Source of the DNA: Verrucomicrobiota bacterium
GTDB lineage: Bacteria > Verrucomicrobiota > Verrucomicrobiia > Limisphaerales > UBA1100
Assembly (NCBI GenBank): GCA_015660155.1
Contig: DQLO01000386.1
Coordinates: 1 to 10,795 of the forward strand
Length of the DNA stretch: 10,795 nt
Direction of reading: 5' to 3'
This document shows positions 1 to 6,083 of this stretch, piece by piece. Below the pieces are notes generated by a model, which searched no databases, was not told the origin of the DNA, and saw only the letters and a list, made by a program, of their open reading frames with translations. Within the stretch, counting starts at the first letter, position 1. Each line of letters begins with the position of its first letter. A program made the position numbers and the translations under genes.

Positions 1-528
1 CACATCGCGCAACTGGTGTTTGTGCTAACCGCCGCCGTGTGGCTGGGCGGCGCGGTATTTTTCACCTTTGTGGCCGGGCCCATGTTTTTCGCGCCCGAAC
101 TGGACGAAGCCCTCCCCAAACCGCGCGACGGAATCGTGGCGCAGGAACTCATCCACCGCTTCACCGCCTTCCAACTTTCGCTGGCAGCCATCGCCACACT
201 CGCGCTGTTGGCCGGTTGGCGACTGGAAGGCGAAGGCGGAAAATTTCCCCGCGCGCGGGGATTGCTGCTGGGCGCGATGGTGGCGCTGATTGTGTTCGGG
301 CTAATTTATATCACCCCGCGCTTGGAGTGGCTGCATCAGATGAAGTACCCCGATTATTTCAAAATCGGAACGACTCCCGAAGAAACCGCCTACGCCAACA
401 AATCCTTCGGCCCGCTGCACGGCATTTCGCAAGTGGGAAATTTGGTGGTGCTATTCGGATTAGTCGCCCAACTCGTGCTCGCGTGGAAAGCCGCGGTGGG
501 GATGAAAGTGAAAAGTGACCCAATGTAG
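1..528 (+). CDS. DUF4149-like integral membrane protein, 5' end missing
   Basis: The reading frame is open from the first base (HIAQLVFVLTAAVWLGG...) to a TAG at 526-528, giving 175 visible residues. No convincing start is present: the GTG at 16 lies inside the first hydrophobic segment, so the true start is probably upstream of the window. About four membrane segments are visible: residues 3-30, 55-72, 88-107 and 143-167. The opening pattern, an aromatic-rich helix with WLGG, then FF, then AGPMFFAPEL, resembles the DUF4149/TMEM205-like family of small bacterial membrane proteins, whose biochemical role is unknown. The loop after the third helix holds a conserved-looking HQMKYPDYF stretch. 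The gene converges on rsfS, and its stop codon lies inside the outer end of the inverted repeat at 524-596. The coding call is firm; the family name is from memory and moderately sure. Confidence 0.8.
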   Translation, partial: HIAQLVFVLTAAVWLGGAVFFTFVAGPMFFAPELDEALPKPRDGIVAQELIHRFTAFQLSLAAIATLALLAGWRLEGEGGKFPRARGLLLGAMVALIVFGLIYITPRLEWLHQMKYPDYFKIGTTPEETAYANKSFGPLHGISQVGNLVVLFGLVAQLVLAWKAAVGMKVKSDPM

Positions 529-596
529 CCCGGGCCGGTGGCCCGGGTCGCACTCCCGATATTTGAAAACCACCCGGGCCACCGGCCCGAGCTACA
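524..596. repeat. 25-bp GC-rich inverted repeat between convergent genes (REP-like, possible bidirectional terminator)
   Basis: The left arm at 524-548 and the right arm at 572-596 are reverse complements over 25 bases with one mismatch (A590), separated by 23 nt. Each arm is itself a small hairpin: CCCGGGCC at 529-536, GGT, then GGCCCGGG at 540-547. The outer end of the left arm contains the TAG stop of the upstream gene (526-528). The outer end of the right arm contains CTA, which is the TAG stop of rsfS on the minus strand (592-594). There is no T-run, so a classical intrinsic terminator is not shown, although a stem this strong could still stop or stabilise both transcripts. Its nested palindromic form suggests a dispersed REP-type element, but only one copy occurs in this window. 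Confidence 0.85.
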
Positions 597-942
597 CTTC
601 CGTCGGTTCAACCACGCCGCCGTCGTTCCACAGCCCTTCGAGGTCGTATTGATCGCGGACGGATTCGAGCATCACGTGCACGATCACGTCGTAATAATCG
701 AGCACGACCCATTGATTTTTCCGATCCCCTTCGGGATTGGGCGGGCGCACGGCGTGCTCCTTTTGGAGGCGGCCGGCGATATCCGTCCAAATGGCGCGCA
801 CGTGTGGTTCGCTGTTGCCGGTGGCGATTACGAAATAATCCGTGATCGTCGACACCTCACGCACGTCGAGCACGAGCAGATTCCCTGCCTTTTTATCGTC
901 GGCGTATTCGCGGCACGCCAGAGCTAATGCTTGTCCTTCCAT
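592..942 (-). CDS. rsfS: Ribosome silencing factor RsfS (Iojap/YbeB family)
   Basis: This 116-residue protein is typical in length for RsfS. The family binds ribosomal protein L14 on the large subunit and blocks subunit joining when nutrients are low. Family landmarks are visible: NLLVLDVRE at 21-29, the hallmark ITDYFVIATG at 33-42, QWVVLDYYDVIVHVM at 77-91, and a C-terminal YDLEGLW at 99-105. The start is ATG at 942-940, 7 nt after the nadD stop; no clear Shine-Dalgarno is seen, which fits translation coupled to nadD. RsfS next to NadD is a common bacterial arrangement. The last codon and stop lie at the edge of the inverted repeat at 524-596, so the end VVEPTEV may have been set by insertion of that repeat. 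Identification is very secure. Confidence 0.95.
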   Translation of the reverse strand: MEGQALALACREYADDKKAGNLLVLDVREVSTITDYFVIATGNSEPHVRAIWTDIAGRLQKEHAVRPPNPEGDRKNQWVVLDYYDVIVHVMLESVRDQYDLEGLWNDGGVVEPTEV

Positions 943-949
943 ATTTGTC

Positions 950-1537
950 TTAATAACTATGCTTTACTTTCAGCGCAGCCGCAACCTGCGGCGGAACAAA
1001 ATTTTCAATTGATTCCCCCGCGCGCAGGCGTTCGCGCAAATCGCTGGCGGAAATCGCCATCGGTTCCCCGCGCAACATCGTGCCACGGAAAGGCTCGGGG
1101 AATTCCATTTCCGTTTCGCCACTCCCGTCGGAACGGGGCACTACCACAAAAGTGGCCGCGTCCGCAAGCGCCGCCGCTTCGCGCCATTCCGGCAGCGTGG
1201 GCACATGATCCGCGCCAATCAAATAAAACAACTCCGCTTCCGGAAACCGCCCCGCATAATCGCGCACCGTATCGATGGTGTACGAAACCCCCGCGCGCTC
1301 AATTTCCTGCGCATCAATTTCGCAACGCGGTTCATCCGCAAACGCCAACCGCAACCACGCCAACCGATCCTCTGCCGGCGCGGGCGTTTGCTCCGGTTTA
1401 AAAGGCGATTGCGCGGCAGGGATAATAAAAAGCCGATCCAGCCCCACCTCCGCCAACGCCGCCCGCGCCACCATCGTGTGCCCGAGATGCACGGGGTCGA
1501 ATGAACCGCCAAAGAGACCGATGCGTTGCGCTGCCAT
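950..1537 (-). CDS. nadD: Nicotinate-nucleotide adenylyltransferase
   Basis: NadD transfers AMP from ATP to nicotinic acid mononucleotide to make deamido-NAD, the penultimate step of NAD synthesis, in the cytoplasm. With ATG at 1537 the product is 195 residues, the usual family length. It shows the nucleotidyltransferase motif GLFGGSFDPVHLGH at 7-20 (H17 and H20 of HxGH bind ATP), SYTIDTVRDY at 85-94, LIGADHVPTLPEW at 106-118, and the second ATP-binding motif ISASDLRERL at 162-171, the counterpart of ISSTxIR. A longer in-frame start at 1582 would add 15 residues and overlap cstA by 44 nt. I prefer 1537 because the motif then begins at its usual distance, and the ATG lies one base after the cstA stop, favouring translational coupling. 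rsfS follows 7 nt downstream. Confidence 0.95.
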   Translation of the reverse strand: MAAQRIGLFGGSFDPVHLGHTMVARAALAEVGLDRLFIIPAAQSPFKPEQTPAPAEDRLAWLRLAFADEPRCEIDAQEIERAGVSYTIDTVRDYAGRFPEAELFYLIGADHVPTLPEWREAAALADAATFVVVPRSDGSGETEMEFPEPFRGTMLRGEPMAISASDLRERLRAGESIENFVPPQVAAALKVKHSY

Positions 1538-1538
1538 G

Positions 1539-3425
1539 CTACGCCTTGGCCGAAGCAGATTCCGATTGTTGATCCAACGCATTCTCCTCCAACACGCCCT
1601 TTGCCTTCGGGAAAATTTTGACGGCCTCGACGATCATCCAGATTTCCAGCGCGATCGTCGCAAGGCCGATACTGCCCAGAAGGTAGTTGGGTTTGTGATC
1701 GGGGATTCCTTCCCGCGCGGTTAACAACCAACCGGGCGCTTCCCAAAGTTGATAGGTCATCGCCCACACGGGCATGATGAGCATGAAGATCATCGGGATG
1801 ACGATGAACCAAATCGCGCGGCCGCGGCGCCATAAATAAAATGTGATGACGAGAAATGACAAGCCGGCGAGCAATTGATTGGTCGCGCCAAAGAGCGGCC
1901 AAAGGAGCAGCCCGCCTTTGCCGGCGTTGGCGAGGCTCCACGCATTGCCCGCAGGCGGGACGGCGGCCATGGCGCCGGCGATGACGATGGCGAAGATTGT
2001 GGCACCGTGTTTGTTTTGCAACCAAGCGAGCGGCGCGATCGGTGGAGTTTTTGATTCGCCCACTTTTCCGCCGAGCGTGGCGGCGAGTTCCTGCACGACG
2101 TAGCGTTGCAAACGACAGGCGGTATCGAGCGTGGTGCCGGCGAAGGAGGCGACGAGCACGCCCATTAGCGCAACGGCCACGGCGGGTGCGATGCCGAGCG
2201 CTTGCAAGAAATTCGCCGAGCCTTGCACGAACGCGCCGACCTTCGCGGCCAATGCACCGGCGGCAAGCCAGTCGCCGTACTGCGCGGTCCACGCGGCGGT
2301 GCCGGTGAGCATCGTGCCCTCATGCATCATCCCGAGGCCGAGCCCCGCGCCGCAGGCGAGGATGACGAGCGTGGCGAGAAAGCCTTCGGTGAGCATGCTG
2401 CCGTAACCGACAAAGCGGGCGTCCTCTTCGTTCTTGAGTTGTTTGCTGCTGGTGCCGCTGGAAACGAGGCAATGAAATCCACTAATCGCGCCGCACGCGA
2501 TGGTGATAAAAAGGAACGGAAAAATTAAGGGCGCATTCTTCGGGCTGAAATCCCACATCGGTGCGACCATGCTGAGCGTTTGTTTTTCGCCGCCGGTTGG
2601 CGTGTAGCCAAAGAACGCCGCCACGCCAAGACCAACCACGATGAGCGCCAGCGCGGAAATTAATTGAAGTGAGTTGATGTAATCGCGCGGTTGCAGAAGC
2701 GTCCAAACCGGCAGCACGGAGGCGACGTACGAATAGCCAAGCAGCACGAGCACCCATTGCCACAAGGGCCACGCGGCGAGCGCGGCGTTGAAGTTTCCGA
2801 GCGCGCCGGTGTTGCCATAAATGACAGTGAGATACATCACCGCCAACGCGATGAGTGAAGGCAAAAATAATCCGAAACCTTTGCGATGCAAAAGCGTGCC
2901 GATGATGATGGCGATTGGGATTTGCACGATGCACGGAAAAATCGCGGCGGGGTATTCCTTGAACACGGCGGCGATGACGAGCCCGAAAATCGCAAGCACC
3001 ACGGTGAGCGCCATAAACAAAACAAAAAGGAAAAGCAGACGCACGCGTTTGTTAAGAAGGCGTCCGGCAATTTCGCCAACGGTTTGGCCGTTGTTGCGAA
3101 GGCTGACAACGAGCGCGCCAAAGTCGTGCACGGCACCAATGAAAATGGAACCGAGGACGACCCACAACAACGCCGGAACCCATCCCCACATAATGGCAAT
3201 GGCGGGGCCGACGATGGGGCCGGTGCCGGCGATGGAGGTGAAGTGATGGCCAAAGACAATGGACTTTTTGGTGGGCACATAGTCGACGCCGTCCTCGAGT
3301 TTTTCGCTGGGACAGACGGCGCTGGCGGAAAGGCGGAAGATTTTTTGGCCGAGCCACCGTCCATAAGTATGGTAGGCGACGATGAATCCGAGGCCGGCGA
3401 GCAGGGCGATGAGCAGGGTTTCCAT
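1539..3425 (-). CDS. cstA: CstA-family carbon starvation transporter
   Basis: This 628-residue, very hydrophobic inner-membrane protein has roughly 15-18 predicted membrane segments. The CstA family includes the E. coli peptide transporter CstA and pyruvate transporter BtsT (about 700 residues). The CstA core signature is clear at 58-77 (FGHHFTSIAGTGP then IVGPAIA). Next come a GAVHDFGALVVSLRN loop at 97-111, SGFHCLVSSGTSSKQL at 315-330, and ASFAGTTLDTACRLQRYV at 426-443. NAGKGGLLLWPLFGATNQLLAG at 500-521 fits the conserved C-terminal half. The tail after the last helix is short and polar (LDQQSESASAKA). The substrate cannot be told from sequence; small carboxylates such as pyruvate, or peptides, are the family precedents. 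The start is ATG at 3425-3423, without a strong Shine-Dalgarno. The gene leads the cstA-nadD-rsfS group and is divergent from the small basic protein gene. Confidence 0.95.
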   Translation of the reverse strand: METLLIALLAGLGFIVAYHTYGRWLGQKIFRLSASAVCPSEKLEDGVDYVPTKKSIVFGHHFTSIAGTGPIVGPAIAIMWGWVPALLWVVLGSIFIGAVHDFGALVVSLRNNGQTVGEIAGRLLNKRVRLLFLFVLFMALTVVLAIFGLVIAAVFKEYPAAIFPCIVQIPIAIIIGTLLHRKGFGLFLPSLIALAVMYLTVIYGNTGALGNFNAALAAWPLWQWVLVLLGYSYVASVLPVWTLLQPRDYINSLQLISALALIVVGLGVAAFFGYTPTGGEKQTLSMVAPMWDFSPKNAPLIFPFLFITIACGAISGFHCLVSSGTSSKQLKNEEDARFVGYGSMLTEGFLATLVILACGAGLGLGMMHEGTMLTGTAAWTAQYGDWLAAGALAAKVGAFVQGSANFLQALGIAPAVAVALMGVLVASFAGTTLDTACRLQRYVVQELAATLGGKVGESKTPPIAPLAWLQNKHGATIFAIVIAGAMAAVPPAGNAWSLANAGKGGLLLWPLFGATNQLLAGLSFLVITFYLWRRGRAIWFIVIPMIFMLIMPVWAMTYQLWEAPGWLLTAREGIPDHKPNYLLGSIGLATIALEIWMIVEAVKIFPKAKGVLEENALDQQSESASAKA

Positions 3426-3479
3426 TGCTATGACGCGCGATGGCGTGGCAGAAAACTAGGGGAATTTGCAGGAAAAAGC

Positions 3480-3507
3480 AATGCGCGGGGAGTTGGCGCA
3501 TTTTTTT
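3480..3507. terminator. Terminator-like hairpin in the cstA leader region
   Basis: AATGCGC at 3480-3486 pairs perfectly with GCGCATT at 3496-3502 across a 9-nt loop. Read on the plus strand, the stem runs directly into seven T residues (3501-3507, the first two inside the stem). Read on the minus strand, the stem is followed by GC and then five T (3473-3477). The element is therefore terminator-like in both directions. It lies 55 nt upstream of the cstA start codon. If cstA transcription starts above about 3510, the hairpin would be in its 5' leader and could act as an attenuator; otherwise it may insulate the divergent units. The stem is only 7 bp, so function is unproven. Confidence 0.45.
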
Positions 3508-3519
3508 GAAAAATTCAGT

Positions 3520-3552
3520 TGTTAACAGGTGTTAGCAGTGTTAGTAACTAAC
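3520..3552. promoter_or_regulatory. Three near-tandem TGTTARYAR 9-mers with a terminal palindrome (candidate operator)
   Basis: Three related 9-mers are packed head to tail: TGTTAACAG at 3520-3528, TGTTAGCAG at 3530-3538 and TGTTAGTAA at 3539-3547. The last runs into a palindrome with 6-bp arms and a 1-nt centre, GTTAGT-A-ACTAAC, at 3540-3552. The cluster sits immediately upstream of the predicted -35 box (3555) of the small basic protein promoter and between two divergent genes. That is where a transcription factor controlling one or both would bind. The repetition is seen directly; the regulatory role is inferred, and no specific regulator can be named. Confidence 0.4.
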
Positions 3553-3554
3553 TT

Positions 3555-3584
3555 TTGCCGTTGGCGAGAGGTATCAACTATAAA
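3555..3584 (+). promoter_or_regulatory. Sigma70-like promoter for the small basic protein gene
   Basis: A -35 box TTGCCG (4/6 to TTGACA) at 3555-3560 and a -10 box TATAAA (5/6 to TATAAT) at 3579-3584 are separated by 18 nt. Transcription would start near 3591, leaving a leader of about 77 nt before the ATG at 3668. It is the best promoter-like pair I found in the 242-bp intergenic region and may also drive the downstream rluB group. Confidence 0.55.
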
Positions 3585-3652
3585 GAGTGCCTCGCCCGTG
3601 CCAAGGACTGGTGTTTTGAAAAAGGCGCTACGAACTGGTTAGGCGGGGTGAC

Positions 3653-3659
3653 AAAGGAA
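3653..3659 (+). promoter_or_regulatory. Ribosome binding site of the small basic protein gene
   Basis: AAAGGAA ends 8 nt before the ATG at 3668. It is one of the few good Shine-Dalgarno matches in the window and supports both the start chosen and strong expression of this very short gene. Most neighbouring starts lack such a site. Confidence 0.65.
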
Positions 3660-3667
3660 ACAGATTT

Positions 3668-3823
3668 ATGTCACGACATCGCAGTTTACGATCTTCGAAT
3701 ACACTGGGCGCCAAGCGCAACGTGCTGAAGCGCTTTGAGCGCGTGGCACTGCTCAAGGAGCGCGGCCAGTGGAAAGAGGGCGACCGCGTGGTGGGACTTC
3801 GCAAGACGAAGCCCTCCGAATAG
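3668..3823 (+). CDS. Small basic protein, Verrucomicrobia/Chlamydiae conserved family
   Basis: This 51-residue protein begins MSRHRSLRSSN, continues with the basic core AKRNVLKRFERVALLKERGQ (15-34), then WKEGDRVVGL, and ends RKTKPSE. Roughly a third of its residues are Lys, Arg or His and it has no membrane segment, pointing to nucleic-acid or ribosome association. It matches the short basic protein family I recall from Verrucomicrobia and Chlamydiae, whose members share the MSRH start, the KRNVLKRFERVE-like core and a GL-x-KTKP end. The precise function is unknown to me. The gene has its own promoter-like sequence (3555-3584) and a clear Shine-Dalgarno, implying high expression. It lies 106 nt upstream of rluB, itself an rRNA-modifying enzyme, which is consistent with a ribosome-related role. 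Codon pattern and family match make a real gene nearly certain despite the length. Confidence 0.88.
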   Translation: MSRHRSLRSSNTLGAKRNVLKRFERVALLKERGQWKEGDRVVGLRKTKPSE

Positions 3824-3929
3824 CGGCCGTACGTTTTATCGCTTCGATGTCACGGGCCTTCGCCCGGAGGTGCATCTGTTTCCCGGTTGGACACCGAACA
3901 TGTGTTCTGTGCCCGGATGAAAACAGTTG

Positions 3930-4634
3930 ATGGTGCGCCTGCAAAAATTCTTGGCCCAAGCCGGGATCGCTTCGCGGCGTGCCAGCGAAGAGATCATTCT
4001 GGCTGGGCGCGTGGAGGTGAACGGTCGGCTGGTCACACGGCTGGGAACCCAAGTGGATCCCGCGAAAGACGTGGTGACTGTTTCCGGCAAACCCATCCAA
4101 CCGTTGAGTCATCGCTATGTGGCGGTGCATAAACCCAAAGGGGTTTTGTGTACCCGGAAAGACGAGCGCGGGCGGGCCCTGTTGGGCGACCTGTTGCCGC
4201 CGGACTGGGACCTGAAACCCGTGGGCCGACTGGACCGCGACAGTGAAGGATTGATCTTTGCCACAAACGACGGCGAGTTCGCACTGCGGATGACTCATCC
4301 GCGGTACAACGTGCCCAAGGTCTACATGGTGGAGGTGAAAGGCAAAGTGCCCCAAACGGCGCTGGCGCAATTCACCGCCGGCGTGGAGCACGCGGGCGAT
4401 TTGTTGCGGGCCCGCAAGGCGACTTTGGTGAGTAGCAACCGCACGCGCAGCATCGTGCGGGTGGAGCTCACCGAAGGCAAAAACCGCGAGGTGCGCCGAC
4501 TGTTTGCGACACAAGAACTGAAAGTCATCCGGCTGACCCGGGTGCAAATAGGAAAAATAAAATTAGGCGAGTTGCCTCCGGGCAAATGGCGAACACTAAC
4601 AGAAACTGAAATCCAAACCTTGTTGAGGAACTGA
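3930..4634 (+). CDS. rluB: RluB/RsuA-family 23S/16S rRNA pseudouridine synthase
   Basis: The enzyme isomerises a specific uridine to pseudouridine in ribosomal RNA. The 234-residue protein has an N-terminal S4 RNA-binding domain (about 1-48, VRLQKFLAQAGIASRRASE) and a pseudouridine synthase domain. The latter holds the catalytic motif GRLDRDSEGL at 99-108 (D102 is the presumed nucleophile), then HPRYNVPKVYMVEV at 123-136 and GKNREVRRLF at 183-192. The short length and S4 domain fit RluB, with RsuA, RluE or RluF as alternatives not separable by eye. The start is taken as ATG 3930; a TTG at 3927 precedes it and a GTG at 3933 follows, and no strong Shine-Dalgarno decides between them. Its stop overlaps the next start by one base (TGATG). 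Substrate position is inferred from the family only. Confidence 0.9.
   Translation: MVRLQKFLAQAGIASRRASEEIILAGRVEVNGRLVTRLGTQVDPAKDVVTVSGKPIQPLSHRYVAVHKPKGVLCTRKDERGRALLGDLLPPDWDLKPVGRLDRDSEGLIFATNDGEFALRMTHPRYNVPKVYMVEVKGKVPQTALAQFTAGVEHAGDLLRARKATLVSSNRTRSIVRVELTEGKNREVRRLFATQELKVIRLTRVQIGKIKLGELPPGKWRTLTETEIQTLLRN
4625..4630 (+). promoter_or_regulatory. Ribosome binding site inside the rluB 3' end
   Basis: GAGGAA lies 3 nt before the ATG at 4634, within the last codons of rluB. With the one-base stop/start overlap it supports translational coupling of the SH3-domain protein to rluB. Confidence 0.5.
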
Positions 4635-6082
4635 TGAAAACTACCCCGTCCCGTATCTTAATCCCCGCGCTCACACTCGCGGCCACCACCCTACTCATCG
4701 CGCAAACCGCGCCGCCCATCCCGACCGGACCGGGCGCGCCCCCCACGCGCCAGCCCGAACCGCCCGCGCAGCCGATCCCCACACCGGCCGTGCCCGCGCC
4801 CACACCGGAAATTATCCCGCCCACCGTCACCCCGGCAGTGCCCGCCGCACCCGCAGTGCCGCTGGTGCCGCCCGCCATCACGCCCCCCGTGGTGCCGCCC
4901 ACAGTGGAGCCACTCGGCGAATTACTCCCGTTGTCGCCTGTCGCCCCGGCGCTGATTCAATTGAATCTCCCCGCGCAATCGCCTTCCATTGGGTTGGGCG
5001 TCATCACCGGCACCCGCGTCAGCGCGCGCGGCAAGGCCACGGTGCACAGCCAGTTGGTGTTTCGGTTTGGCCAAAATGAACCGGTGAATCTCCTTGAAGA
5101 AATCACCCTCGCCACACCCAAAGCCGGTGAGCCGCGCAAATGGTATCGCGTGCAAGTGCCGCTCGATGCCGGCTTGTGGGTGCATCACCAGTTTCTCCAC
5201 AACCAACGCATCGTGAACATCGTGGGCAACGACGGCAAACCCTCGCCGCACACCTACGCCAGCGTGAAGCCCAACCGGCTCAACGTGCGCGGCGGCGCGG
5301 GCGATGCATTCCCCGTCCTCGGCCGGTTAACTCAAGGCACCGACGTGGCCCTCACCGGCGCGCAAAAAGGCAAGTGGCTGGAAATCTTTGCGCCGGGCAA
5401 CTGCTCCGTGTACGTGGCCTCGCAATTCGTGAAACGCGCCAACGGCGCTGTGGCCAACCCCATCGGAGCACAGCCCTCGCCCATTGTTCAGCCGCTCCAA
5501 CCCCAACCGCCCATCATCCTGCCCTTGCAGCCCGGAGTGCTGCCGATCGTGCCCGTGCAACCCGGCACCATTACCCCCGCAGTTCCCGGAGCCACACCGG
5601 CTGTGCCCGCGGAGACCACCATCACGATTGATCCCAAAACCTTCGGCAAACCCGGTGGCGGCGCTACCCCCGGTGGCGTGGCCATCGTCCCCAAACCGCC
5701 CAAGCCAACCGCGCCGGCGATTGTTAAACCCATCGCGCCTGTCAAGCCGGTGCAAGTGGCCAAGGCCAACCCGAACCTGCCCCCGCCCAGCAAACCGGCG
5801 GTGGACAAAAATGGCGCGCCGATTCGCATCGTCACCCGCGAAGGCATCGTGCATCGCACGCTGAGTTTGAGCGCCCCTTCGCGCTACGTGCTCGAGCATC
5901 TCGAGAGCGGCAAGACGATTAACTTCCTCATCACCAAACATCCGGCGTTGGAGAAGCAAATGGAAAAACTCCTCGGCCGCCGCATCCTCGTCAGCGGACA
6001 GGAAGCGATGGACGCACGCAATCAGCACACGCCGGTGCTCATCATCAAGTCCCTCAAAACCACTGACGACACCGACAAGTAA
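4634..6082 (+). CDS. Secreted proline-rich protein with two bacterial SH3-like domains
   Basis: This 482-residue protein starts with a signal peptide (MKTTPSRILIPALTLAATTLLIAQT, probable cleavage after about residue 24), so it is exported. Residues 26-95 are a proline/alanine-rich spacer. Residues 126-188 look like a first SH3b-type domain ending GLWVHHQFL. Residues 209-267 form a clear second one (NRLNVRGGAGDAFPVLGRL, then KWLEIFAPGNCSVYVASQFV). A second Pro/Gly-rich linker spans about 273-393. A compact C-terminal domain at 395-475 (GIVHRTLSLSAPSRYVLEHL, then LLGRRILVSGQEAMD) could be an OB-like fold; that is a guess. SH3b domains usually bind cell wall or peptides, so a peptidoglycan or envelope role is likely. 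The gene is coupled to rluB upstream, and folD starts one base after its stop, so an envelope protein sits inside a housekeeping operon. No enzyme motif is seen. Confidence 0.88.
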   Translation: MKTTPSRILIPALTLAATTLLIAQTAPPIPTGPGAPPTRQPEPPAQPIPTPAVPAPTPEIIPPTVTPAVPAAPAVPLVPPAITPPVVPPTVEPLGELLPLSPVAPALIQLNLPAQSPSIGLGVITGTRVSARGKATVHSQLVFRFGQNEPVNLLEEITLATPKAGEPRKWYRVQVPLDAGLWVHHQFLHNQRIVNIVGNDGKPSPHTYASVKPNRLNVRGGAGDAFPVLGRLTQGTDVALTGAQKGKWLEIFAPGNCSVYVASQFVKRANGAVANPIGAQPSPIVQPLQPQPPIILPLQPGVLPIVPVQPGTITPAVPGATPAVPAETTITIDPKTFGKPGGGATPGGVAIVPKPPKPTAPAIVKPIAPVKPVQVAKANPNLPPPSKPAVDKNGAPIRIVTREGIVHRTLSLSAPSRYVLEHLESGKTINFLITKHPALEKQMEKLLGRRILVSGQEAMDARNQHTPVLIIKSLKTTDDTDK

Positions 6083-6083
6083 C

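Noticed and set aside
1538-1582. Longer nadD start at 1582
   Set aside because: It would add a basic, non-conserved 15-residue extension overlapping cstA; the ATG at 1537 places the GGSFDP motif at the usual distance.
3445-3479. Possible cstA promoter on the minus strand (TTGCTT, 17 nt, TAGTTT)
   Set aside because: The -10 matches only 3 of 6 positions and the -35 overlaps the edge of the hairpin at 3480; not strong enough to annotate.
2886-3509. Plus-strand open frame of 207 codons opposite cstA
   Set aside because: It is antisense to the clearly identified CstA family gene, with repetitive polar composition and no recognisable motif.
3853-3866. Small hairpin CGGGC-CTTC-GCCCG between the small basic protein and rluB
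   Set aside because: The stem is only 5 bp and no T-run follows, so it is not supportable as a terminator; common by chance in GC-rich DNA.
3896-3907. Palindrome GAACA-TG-TGTTC before rluB
   Set aside because: Five-base arms with no promoter next to them; too short to call an operator.
3753-4547. Minus-strand open frame of 264 codons opposite rluB
   Set aside because: It is antisense to a gene with intact catalytic motifs; its His/Gln/Ser-rich composition is typical of a reverse-strand shadow.
4700-4915. Proline-codon-rich low-complexity stretch, possible tandem DNA repeat
   Set aside because: No fixed repeat unit is maintained; it reflects a proline-rich linker in the SH3 protein.
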